Below, piece by piece: positions 34,592-42,053 of a stretch of DNA of 64,000 nt (its first letter is position 1; each line of letters begins with the position of its first letter). The stretch comes from Bacillota bacterium (lineage in GTDB: Bacteria; Bacillota; Clostridia; Oscillospirales; Ruminococcaceae): the NCBI GenBank assembly GCA_023443315.1, contig JAEZVA010000032.1, positions 1 to 64,000 on the forward strand, read 5' to 3'. Below the pieces are notes generated by a model, which searched no databases, was not told where the DNA came from, and saw only the letters and a program-made list of their open reading frames with translations. The position numbers were made by a program, and so were the translations under genes.

Positions 34592-36244
34592 CTAGTTCTT
34601 GTTCTCGCTCTCCTGCCTAATCTGCACGCGGCGAATCTTGCCGCTGATGGTTTTGGGCAGCTCGGGTACAAACTCTAGGATGCGCGGGTATTTGTACGGA
34701 GCGGTCTGGTTTTTCACATACTCCTGCAGCTCCTTGGCGAGGGCGTCGGATGGTGTATAGCTCTTAGTCAGCACCACGGTAGCCCTTACCACCTGACCGC
34801 GCACGGGGTCGGGCGCGCCGGTTACGGCACACTCCAGCACGGCGGGATGCTCCATCAACACGCTTTCAATCTCAAACGGACCGATGCGGTAGCCGGAAGA
34901 CTTGATTAGGTCGTCGGTGCGCCCCACATACCACAGGTAGCCGTCTTCATCTCGCCATGCGGTGTCCCCGGTGTGATACAATCCGTCATGCCATGCCTCA
35001 CTGGTGAGCGTTTCGTTGCGGTAATACCCCATAAACAAACCGACCTGCTTTGCGTCGGTGGTGCGCACCACAATCTCGCCCACTTCGCCGGTAGTCACGG
35101 TGTTGCCCTGATCATCCACCAAATCCATGTCGTAAAGCGGAGAGGGCTTGCCCATCGAGCCGGGCTTGGGCTCGGTGCCGAACAGGTTTGCCACAAGCAG
35201 GGTGGTCTCGGTCTGCCCAAAGCCTTCCATCAGCTTAAGACCGGTGTACTCCATAAAACGGTTGTACACCTCGGGGTTCAATGCTTCGCCCGCCACGGTG
35301 GCATACTTGAGCGCACTTAAGTCGTACCCTTCCATCCCCTCTTTGATAAAGAAGCGGTAGATGGTAGGCGGTGCACAGAATGAGGTAACACGGTATTTTT
35401 CCAGCTTATCAAGCAGGTTCGCCGCCACAAAGCGGTCAAAATCATACACAAATACCGTAGCACCCAAAAACCACTGACCATACAGCTTGCCCCATGCCGC
35501 CTTGCCCCAACCGGTCTCCGATACGGTCAGATGCAACCCGCCATAGGGAATGTTTTGCCAATGCTTTGCAGTAATAATATGCCCGATGGCGTAAGAGTTG
35601 TCGTGAATAACCATCTTGGGGTAGCCCGTCGTGCCAGAGGTAAAGTACAGAAGCATCGGGTCGGTAACATACGTCTCTGGCTTTTCAAAAACGCCGTCCG
35701 AGGATAAAATCGCCTCGTCAAGATCGATAAAGCCCGCCTTGTTACCCCTAACCATGTAAAGCGTTTTCACCTCAGGGCATTCCTTGCATGACTCAAGCAC
35801 CTGGTCGGATACATCCCCGTCGTGGGTGCATACCACAGCCGTCACACCCGCTGCATCAAAGCGGTACACCAGATCCTTTTTTGTCAAAAGGTTGGTTGCG
35901 GGAATTACGACAGCGCCCAGCTTCATCAGCGCGGTAACCACATACCAAAATTGATAATGCCGCTTTAAAATCAGCATAACGCGGTCGCCCTTTTTAATGC
36001 CGTCGCGGGCGAATACCGCTGCGGCGCGGTCGCTGTAATCCTTAAGCTCAGAGAACGTAAAGACCCGTTCCTCTCCCTGCTCGTTGCACCACAACAGTGC
36101 GCGGAGGTCGGGCTCGTTTTTAGCAAACTCGTCTACGACATCGTATGCAAAGTTAAAGTGTTCGGGGCAGATGGGCTCGAATTTTGTCAGCACACCGTTC
36201 TCGTCGAAGGTTTCCTTGCAAAAGCTTTTATAGTAATGTTCCAT
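34592..36244 (-). CDS. AMP-forming acyl-CoA ligase (medium/branched-chain or aryl acid type)
   Basis: 550 residues of the ANL superfamily: P-loop YFTSGTTGYPKMV (about 200), GEALNPEV and EGFGQTETT (A5), YHTGDTAWRDEDGYLWYVGR (A8 region) and the C-terminal Lys in KTISGKIRR. It makes acyl-CoA from a carboxylic acid, ATP and CoA. The form resembles AcsM-type ligases and archaeal/clostridial acid:CoA ligases, not acetate-specific Acs. It follows an XRE-cupin regulator by 35 bases, and a T-box leader lies upstream of both. The acid is unknown; see the T-box entry for the amino-acid hypothesis. Confidence 0.9.
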   Translation of the reverse strand: MEHYYKSFCKETFDENGVLTKFEPICPEHFNFAYDVVDEFAKNEPDLRALLWCNEQGEERVFTFSELKDYSDRAAAVFARDGIKKGDRVMLILKRHYQFWYVVTALMKLGAVVIPATNLLTKKDLVYRFDAAGVTAVVCTHDGDVSDQVLESCKECPEVKTLYMVRGNKAGFIDLDEAILSSDGVFEKPETYVTDPMLLYFTSGTTGYPKMVIHDNSYAIGHIITAKHWQNIPYGGLHLTVSETGWGKAAWGKLYGQWFLGATVFVYDFDRFVAANLLDKLEKYRVTSFCAPPTIYRFFIKEGMEGYDLSALKYATVAGEALNPEVYNRFMEYTGLKLMEGFGQTETTLLVANLFGTEPKPGSMGKPSPLYDMDLVDDQGNTVTTGEVGEIVVRTTDAKQVGLFMGYYRNETLTSEAWHDGLYHTGDTAWRDEDGYLWYVGRTDDLIKSSGYRIGPFEIESVLMEHPAVLECAVTGAPDPVRGQVVRATVVLTKSYTPSDALAKELQEYVKNQTAPYKYPRILEFVPELPKTISGKIRRVQIRQESENKN

Positions 36245-36279
36245 TGCTATCCATTCCTTTCCTGTGACCGCAAGACGGC

Positions 36280-36870
36280 TCAGCCCTTGTCTTGGGTGTT
36301 CTTGTGATCCTTAAGCACTACCGCCAAAAAGGTGCAGTCGCTGCCGCCCGTCGCAATCATCCCGTGACCGTGACCGGAGTTGTAGTAGATGGCGTCTCCC
36401 GCCTCTAGATATTCGATATGACCTTCCATCGCGACCTTGAGCTTGCCTTGCAGCACAAAGTCAAACTCCTGCCCCTCGTGGTAACTCAGGTGCATCGGTT
36501 TATCCTGCTCTTCTTGACTAAAAGGAGCGGTAACAAGAAAGGGTTCTGCAATCTTGTTCTTTAACAGGGGTGCTAGGTGCTGGTAGGTAAAGCCCTGACG
36601 ACGCTGAATAGGCAGACCTTTATCCTTTCTGACTACGGTGTAGAACGAAAGGCGCGGGTTTTCTCCCGTCAAAAGCTCTACAATATCAACCCCAAACCGC
36701 TCGGCGCATTTGAACAGAAAGGTAAACGAAAAATCCGCCTTCCCGCTCTCAAGCAGGATATACTCCTCTACAGTTACGTCGGTGACCTTTGCAAGCTCTT
36801 CCACAGAAAGCTCAAGTATCTCACGCAGGGTACGAATTCGCTCGGCAATCTCAATAATCCTAGGCTCCAT
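36280..36870 (-). CDS. XRE-family regulator with C-terminal cupin sensor
   Basis: 196 residues. Helix-turn-helix at about 12-66 (LRTLREILELSVEELAKVTD, VEEYILLESGKAD) and a cupin barrel at about 110-190 with HEGQEFDFVLQGKLKVAMEG and GDAIYYNSGHGHGM. This architecture (HTH-cupin) is common next to acyl-CoA ligases in Clostridia and usually senses a small acid or CoA ester (inference). Start ATG follows GGGGAGGA. A perfect TATAAT at 36899-36894 may give an extra promoter, but its -35 is poor. Confidence 0.9.
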   Translation of the reverse strand: MEPRIIEIAERIRTLREILELSVEELAKVTDVTVEEYILLESGKADFSFTFLFKCAERFGVDIVELLTGENPRLSFYTVVRKDKGLPIQRRQGFTYQHLAPLLKNKIAEPFLVTAPFSQEEQDKPMHLSYHEGQEFDFVLQGKLKVAMEGHIEYLEAGDAIYYNSGHGHGMIATGGSDCTFLAVVLKDHKNTQDKG

Positions 36871-37009
36871 TGAATAATCCTCCCCGGTTATTTATTATAG
36901 GCGACATCAGGGTTACATCAGTTTAAGTAGTTTACATAACGTCAAGCATCTTACCCATATGAAATAAGGTTTGACTAGATGATACACGCTTTTTCTGAGA
37001 TATCGGATA

Positions 37010-37301
37010 AAAACAAAAGACCCGTCCCAATCCTTAACGGAATTGGGACGAGCCGATTACTTTAGCCCGCGGTACCACCCAAAATAGTGCTGATACACCA
37101 CTTAGCGAGATTCTGACAAACCTCCGACCTTAACGCAGTCATACGGGAGCACGCTACTAACCCAGCATGAAGGGCGTTGACGTTCCGGCTCGGGAGTGAT
37201 AAGGTATGCTGCCCATGCAATGCCGACTTACACCCGCCGTCGACTCTCTATAATTGCATTTGGGTTACCCGTCTCCGTCACAGCCATTTGGCTATACTAT
37301 T
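37010..37301 (-). promoter_or_regulatory. T-box leader (tRNA-sensing riboswitch) upstream of XRE-cupin / acyl-CoA ligase
   Basis: Complete T-box organisation on the minus strand: Stem I with helices CCCA-ATGCAAT/ATTGCAT-GGG, the AGAGAG bulge and the GGGTG apical loop; then the T-box core GGGTGGTACCGCGGG (37080-37066); then a terminator stem GTCCCAAT.../...TTGGGAC (37024-37049) with TTTTGTTTTT after it. The best specifier reading is AUC at 37200-37198 (Ile), placed in the internal loop between GGTA/TACC and GGAG/CTCC and followed by A. The T-box UGGU pairs with a tRNA ending ACCA (discriminator A), which fits tRNA-Ile and excludes Ser and His. No aminoacyl-tRNA synthetase gene follows. Confidence 0.9.
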
Positions 37302-37307
37302 AAAATA

Positions 37308-37336
37308 ATAATAATTGCTTATTGTTAAATTGTCAA
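37308..37336 (-). promoter_or_regulatory. Promoter of the T-box leader
   Basis: Minus-strand perfect TTGACA (37336-37331), 17 bases, TATTAT (37313-37308). The -35 overlaps the end of the phosphatase gene. Confidence 0.75.
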
Positions 37337-37998
37337 GATGATTTTTTAGCGATGAAAAGCAGTGAAGCAATATCCTTTGGGGTTTCGGCGATATCATCCG
37401 CGCCTGCTGCGACAAGCTCCGCCTTACCACGAAATCCCCACGCGGCGCCTATCGAACGGATGCCGGCATTTTTAGCAGTCATAATATCAATATCAGAGTC
37501 GCCTATATATACACAATCTTGTTTGGAAACGCTCAGGCGTTCTATGCACTGCAGCACGCCGTCAGGGCTTGGTTTTTTTGGCAGGTCATCGGAGGCTCCG
37601 ATGATAATATCAAAAAACTTTGTGCCGAATATTCCCGAGATGAGCTCTGTCGAAAAGGCATGCGGCTTGTTGGACACCACACAGGTGCGGATATTGCCGA
37701 GCTTCAGTACCCGCAGAACCGATTCTATACCGTCATAGGGCTTCGTCAGGTCCAAAAAATGCTTGGCGTAATGCTCCGAAAAAGCTCTTTTCACCGCCTG
37801 CTTTTGCTCGGGTGACACGTCGACAGAGATGGCGCGCCGGATGAGCTTATCCACTCCATTCCCAACAAAATAGCGGTAGGTCTGAACGTCATGGCCGTCA
37901 TAGCCGTACTGCGCGAGCGCATGGTTACAGCTTGCCGCAAGGTCGTCAAGAGTGTTGAGTAGTGTCCCGTCCAAATCAAAGATACAGCATCGAACCAC
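37333..37998 (-). CDS. HAD-family phosphatase, phosphoglycolate phosphatase-like
   Basis: 221 residues. HAD motif I DLDGT (Asp8, Asp10), motif II near VVSNKP, motif III KPSPDG and motif IV YIGDSDIDI. A helical cap follows motif I (type C1). Gph/PpaX-like; true substrate unknown. Start is GTG at 37998 with AAAGGAG eight bases upstream; a longer frame begins 15 codons before but lacks an RBS. It ends at the -35 of the T-box promoter. Confidence 0.88.
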   Translation of the reverse strand: MVRCCIFDLDGTLLNTLDDLAASCNHALAQYGYDGHDVQTYRYFVGNGVDKLIRRAISVDVSPEQKQAVKRAFSEHYAKHFLDLTKPYDGIESVLRVLKLGNIRTCVVSNKPHAFSTELISGIFGTKFFDIIIGASDDLPKKPSPDGVLQCIERLSVSKQDCVYIGDSDIDIMTAKNAGIRSIGAAWGFRGKAELVAAGADDIAETPKDIASLLFIAKKSS

Positions 37999-38111
37999 TG
38001 ACCTAGCTCCTTTCACGATACTGCCCCAAAACGGCAATATCACATCTCCTTTACCCGTACTTTACTATCTTACATCCTACCTTAAACAAAAATCAAGAGC
38101 TATAAAAAAAC

Positions 38112-38138
38112 GAGGGCAGGTTTTCTTTTCCTGCCCTC
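38112..38138 (-). terminator. Terminator after the PadR-DUF1700-DUF4097 operon
   Basis: GAGGGCAGG and CCTGCCCTC, 9-base loop; minus strand continues GTTTTTTTAT. Confidence 0.88.
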
Positions 38139-38159
38139 TGGTACCAATTTGAAACAAAG

Positions 38160-39185
38160 CTATTTGATTGTAATATTGCCCATGTTAATCTTCAGGTTGA
38201 TTTGGCATGCCCCGTCAAGATATTCCAGTGTACCTTTTCGTGAAATAAAATTATTGGAGTCGTTACCGGATGAAAACATGCTGGTTTTACCGTCAAACCG
38301 GTTTAAGAAGCTTCCCATATCCGATTCGTAGTTTAGGGTAAACCCGATATCCTTGGAGAGCTTAAGGTCAATGTTACCCATATCTACCTCTCCGTCAATC
38401 TTGTCGGTAAACAGGCTGTCGCCCGTCATGGAAGCGTTGCCCGCATTGACCGATACGTTGAGTGTTTTACCCTTGACATCACGCAGGTCGACGTTCCCGG
38501 CATCTACATCGATCTCCATATCTGTTACGCTTGCGGTTTTTACGTCGACATTGCCCGCGTCGCAGGAGATGGTGATTTTATCTGCTGTTGCGTTTTTGAT
38601 TGTTGTATTGCCGGCATTGAGCTTGAGCCCCAACTCAGCGGAGACGGCGTCTTGTATGGTCAGGTCGCCCGCATTGAGTGTTACTAAAATCTTGTCGTAC
38701 TGCTTTTGCGGCAGCTTGATATAGACTTTGGTGCGGTTAATGCCCGATACACCGGAGATGCTATCGTACATATACTTTGACTCAATCTGGGCGGTATCCC
38801 CGCTTACATCCGCTTTTAATGTTCGTCTTGTGGTAAGATTATACGTCTCAACCGTAACGGTTGCCGTATTGCCTGATACCGGCGTAATCTCAACCCGGGC
38901 AGCGTCCACTTTAATATCAACACGCTTTACATTTGTCATGTCAAGGGTTTTTGATGTGGAATCGTCGGCAACAAAGTTTGCATTATCATTATCCCAATCC
39001 CAGAATGCTCGGTCGATAACTTGACCGACATCCATACCTACAATATGGACGTCTTCATTGATGAGCTTGCCGATCTGTCCTGCCGCAACGGGAACCCCAA
39101 TGGCAACAGCCGCCACACCAAAGCCAATGACACACAACAACGAGCACATCGTGACAATAGCGACTATAACAATAGCCTTTTTCAT
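38160..39185 (-). CDS. DUF4097 family beta-helix membrane-anchored protein
   Basis: 341 residues. One N-terminal membrane segment (about 4-30), then a right-handed beta-repeat domain of the DUF4097 (DUF4098/adhesin-like) type with repeated short units such as LKLNAGNTTIKNA, ISCDAGNVDVKTA, IDVDAGNVDLRDV. The function is not established. ATG overlaps the stop of the DUF1700 gene (ATGA). It belongs to the PadR-DUF1700-DUF4097 operon, a known Firmicutes arrangement linked with envelope stress. Confidence 0.88.
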   Translation of the reverse strand: MKKAIVIVAIVTMCSLLCVIGFGVAAVAIGVPVAAGQIGKLINEDVHIVGMDVGQVIDRAFWDWDNDNANFVADDSTSKTLDMTNVKRVDIKVDAARVEITPVSGNTATVTVETYNLTTRRTLKADVSGDTAQIESKYMYDSISGVSGINRTKVYIKLPQKQYDKILVTLNAGDLTIQDAVSAELGLKLNAGNTTIKNATADKITISCDAGNVDVKTASVTDMEIDVDAGNVDLRDVKGKTLNVSVNAGNASMTGDSLFTDKIDGEVDMGNIDLKLSKDIGFTLNYESDMGSFLNRFDGKTSMFSSGNDSNNFISRKGTLEYLDGACQINLKINMGNITIK

Positions 39186-39754
39186 TGTACAGATACCCCC
39201 TTTTCCTGCCTATACTTACGATACAAATACATACACAACCATGTAACGGCAAGCAGTATCAGCAGCGACAGCGCCATCAGGAATATCCCGACAGATACAA
39301 GCAACGCCGCTACAACCCACGAACCGACAACCGCACCCGCCGCAAAGCCGGAGGCAAAGACCGCCCCGCCGCTGATTAACACGGGAACAATAGAAGCATA
39401 TACAAACACCGTAAAAATCACCGCAAGAATAAATAAGACAAGGTAGGTTGATTGGTTGCTGTTTCTTACACCGGGGGTGATGGGTGCCGTATAAGACGCA
39501 CCCTGATAGGCACCGGCGGTGGCTGCCACGGGTGGAACCGTTCCTGCGTACACCCTAGACGCACTGCCTAACACATACTGCTCCGCATTTTTAACTGGGT
39601 CTCCCAAATCCTCGCAGATCTCTTCTTCCGTTTTACCTTTTGCAAGACCTACGGAAAAATGCTCCTCAAAATCTAGGATGATTTCTACCTTTTCGTTTTC
39701 CGGCAAACCTGCAAGATGTGAATTGAGTAATGCCAGGTAATCATTCTTTCTCAT
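39182..39754 (-). CDS. DUF1700 (HAAS) membrane protein
   Basis: 190 residues. N-terminal helical HAAS domain (YLALLNSHLAGLPENEKVEI, GKTEEEICEDLGDP) and a hydrophobic C-terminal half with about three membrane segments. HAAS domains often serve as partners of PadR regulators. Start ATG at 39754 lies 14 bases inside the end of padR. Stop overlaps the start of the DUF4097 gene. Confidence 0.88.
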   Translation of the reverse strand: MRKNDYLALLNSHLAGLPENEKVEIILDFEEHFSVGLAKGKTEEEICEDLGDPVKNAEQYVLGSASRVYAGTVPPVAATAGAYQGASYTAPITPGVRNSNQSTYLVLFILAVIFTVFVYASIVPVLISGGAVFASGFAAGAVVGSWVVAALLVSVGIFLMALSLLILLAVTWLCMYLYRKYRQEKGVSVQ

Positions 39755-40067
39755 GTTCAAGACCCCCAATCACCTTGATAACTTGTTTGGTAAATTCGGA
39801 CCATTCCTTATACTGCTCTTTTTGTGTGTCAACGCCCTTTTGGGTGAGCTTGTAATATTTACGCGGAGGACCCTCGCTGGAGTCCTTGATGTAAACCTCA
39901 AAATATCCTTCGTTCTTCAGTCTGCGTAGCAGCGGGTAGATGGTTCCCTCCGCAACGGGAATATCTCGACTGATTGCCTCGGCGAGTTCGTAACCGTACT
40001 TATCTCCCTGCCGTAGCAATGAAAGTACGCACAGTTCCAAAACGCCTTTTTTGTACTGAACGTTCAT
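39741..40067 (-). CDS. PadR family transcriptional regulator
   Basis: 108 residues, winged helix: LELCVLSLLRQGDKYGYELA, EGTIYPLLRRLKNEGYFEV and RKYYKLTQKG. It probably represses its own operon; AGTATATTACT, a small palindrome covering the -10 box, is a candidate operator. RBS AAAGGAG. First gene of the three-gene operon. Confidence 0.92.
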   Translation of the reverse strand: MNVQYKKGVLELCVLSLLRQGDKYGYELAEAISRDIPVAEGTIYPLLRRLKNEGYFEVYIKDSSEGPPRKYYKLTQKGVDTQKEQYKEWSEFTKQVIKVIGGLEHEKE

Positions 40068-40103
40068 ATAACGACGCTCCTTTCCGATTGGCTTCGCAAA
40101 GTT

Positions 40104-40133
40104 AGTATATTACTCTGTACTGAATATTGTCAC
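40104..40133 (-). promoter_or_regulatory. Promoter of the padR operon
   Basis: Minus-strand GTGACA (40133-40128), 18 bases, TATACT (40109-40104). The -10 is part of the palindrome AGTATATTACT (40104-40114). Confidence 0.5.
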
Positions 40134-40208
40134 ACTCCTTGCTGCTGTCTCTTGTCTGACTGCATTATATCACAAGCTACTGTGCATTGCAATATACTGT
40201 TTAAAAAT

Positions 40209-40242
40209 TAGTACCTTGCATAATTCTTTATGTAAGGTACTA
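40209..40242 (-). terminator. Terminator after AI-2E family gene
   Basis: TAGTACCTT and AAGGTACTA, perfect 9-base arms; minus strand continues ATTTTTAAAC. Confidence 0.75.
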
Positions 40243-40267
40243 CCCTGTTTATTCCATTATGCACAAG

Positions 40268-41461
40268 TTAAGGAGTGGTTGGCGGCGTTTGATAGCTGTC
40301 GGTCTTGGTGCTGAGCCCTTTTTTGGCTAAGCGGGCATTAAAATACTCCTTGGTAAGCGAATACAACACCGCGAACACCGGCACACCGATAAACATGCCA
40401 AGGACGCCAAATAATCCGCCTCCCACAACAACCGCAAACATAACCCAGATTGGGGACAAGCCGGTACTCTCTCCCAGTATTTTGGGTCCAAGAATGTTGC
40501 CGTCAAACTGTTGTAAAACAAAAACAAATATCGCAAAGCCAATACCCTTCATTGGGTCAAATAAAAGAATGAGAATTGCAGAAGGGATTGCCCCGATAAA
40601 CGGCCCAAAGTATGGGATTAGGTTGGTAATGCCGACGATAACCGAAACCAGCAAGGCAAACGGAAAACGAAAGATCAGCATGCCTATGTAGCACAAAACG
40701 CCGATAATCAGCGAATCGATGATCTTGCCGGATATAAAGCCGCTGAAGATGCGGTTGCTTTTTCGCGTAATCTCAATGGTTCTTATTGCAAACGCATCAT
40801 TAAACAGTGCAAACATTAGCTTCTTTGTCTTTGCAAAGATGCGTTCTTTGGATGCGAGAACATAGATAGACACTACGACCCCAATAACCAGATTCAGCAG
40901 CACAGTAGTAAACGATTTGGTTATTCCATAAACATAAGGCAGTGCCATGGCGATAAGTTCGGACGATTTATCAAGAAGACCATCCAGATATCCAAAGATC
41001 GACTGCATCTGCTGGTCGGCTACGGTTTCTGTTAACCCAACCGAAAGCATCAGGTTGCGAACCCCTGTGATGGCGTTATCGTAATAACCCGATATATTAA
41101 CACTGATTGTTTTTAGGTTGGATGCCACCTGAGGCAGAATAAACATAATTGTTGCGGTTAAGACAAGAGTTGCAATACAATAGGTTGTCACTATGGACAA
41201 GGCACGGCGGAGCTTGGGATGGGGTTTCTTTTTATCCGTAAACGCAAACACCCGTTTTTCTAGCCAACGGCAAAGGGGGTTAAGCAAATACGCAATGGCA
41301 AAACCATACGCAAACGGAATCAACAGCCCGGTGACCTTGTTAACAAAGGACATCGTAATCTCCATACGGCTGATGATTAGGTAAAACAGGATGCCGCCGC
41401 AGATAACCAAAAGCGCATAGATTGCGATGGTGGTGTAGGTTTTATTCCATTGTATCTTCAT
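40268..41461 (-). CDS. AI-2E family transporter (PerM/TqsA type)
   Basis: 397 residues with about eight membrane segments, in the usual order: two at the N-terminus, a long amphipathic region, then a cluster at the C-terminus. Conserved FISGKIIDSLIIG, GITNLIPYFGPFIGAIPSAI and GGLFGVLGMFIGVP match the family. The substrate is unknown; AI-2 export is shown only for TqsA. Monocistronic with a terminator. Confidence 0.9.
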   Translation of the reverse strand: MKIQWNKTYTTIAIYALLVICGGILFYLIISRMEITMSFVNKVTGLLIPFAYGFAIAYLLNPLCRWLEKRVFAFTDKKKPHPKLRRALSIVTTYCIATLVLTATIMFILPQVASNLKTISVNISGYYDNAITGVRNLMLSVGLTETVADQQMQSIFGYLDGLLDKSSELIAMALPYVYGITKSFTTVLLNLVIGVVVSIYVLASKERIFAKTKKLMFALFNDAFAIRTIEITRKSNRIFSGFISGKIIDSLIIGVLCYIGMLIFRFPFALLVSVIVGITNLIPYFGPFIGAIPSAILILLFDPMKGIGFAIFVFVLQQFDGNILGPKILGESTGLSPIWVMFAVVVGGGLFGVLGMFIGVPVFAVLYSLTKEYFNARLAKKGLSTKTDSYQTPPTTP

Positions 41462-41519
41462 ATTGTTTTCCGCACCCTTCTATGTTTTTATGATAACCCA
41501 TACGGTTTTTATCTCACTC

Positions 41520-42026
41520 CTATTTGGAGGTGTGTTCGCTGTCCGATGTTGATACACTAACGATGCGATAAAACTCCCGCCAATAAGACTTTTTCTCAAA
41601 ATCGAAATAATCCCGGTAGGGTTTTCCCTCGTCATAATCCCACACCGTAATCTTGAGCGGGGTCACCTCGTAAACCCGCTCGTTATCAAGCTGAGAATAG
41701 GCTTGATACGAGCCCGCAAAATGCCTTTGAAACAAATCAGCAAAAAACTTGTTTTGGGTGTCGCAGGGGTGCCCGACTTCACGGCAGGTTCCTTCAATTT
41801 GATAGTTGCTATAGCAAACGGCAACTTTTGGGTTGGCTGCAAGCTGTCCTGCCTTTGTCAGCGTAAGCTCTGTTTGGAAGTAAAACTTCTTATCGCAGAT
41901 AACAAAGCTCATGGTTCTTGCGGTAACGTGGTCGTTTTTACTTGTTGCGAGAACCATAAACCTGTGGTCTCCGAGTGTCTCGAACAAGCGTTCTACCTTT
42001 TTGGCAAACGTAACGCATTCCCCCAT
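41520..42026 (-). CDS. Pyridoxamine 5'-phosphate oxidase-like flavoprotein
   Basis: 168 residues. Split-barrel fold of the PPOX/FMN-binding family: HRFMVLATSKNDHVTARTMS, FYFQTELTLTKAGQLAANPKVAV. It has extra Cys in the middle (EGTCREVGHPCDTQ). No true PdxH motifs; probably an FMN- or other cofactor-binding oxidoreductase. It lies 27 bases downstream of metH, likely co-transcribed. Confidence 0.85.
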   Translation of the reverse strand: MGECVTFAKKVERLFETLGDHRFMVLATSKNDHVTARTMSFVICDKKFYFQTELTLTKAGQLAANPKVAVCYSNYQIEGTCREVGHPCDTQNKFFADLFQRHFAGSYQAYSQLDNERVYEVTPLKITVWDYDEGKPYRDYFDFEKKSYWREFYRIVSVSTSDSEHTSK

Positions 42027-42053
42027 GTGCTATATTTTAGCTTTAATTTAGTG

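Noticed and set aside
41520..42026. True pyridoxamine phosphate oxidase (PdxH)
   Set aside because: Only the split-barrel core is kept; PdxH C-terminal dimer motif is absent, and the organism looks anaerobic.
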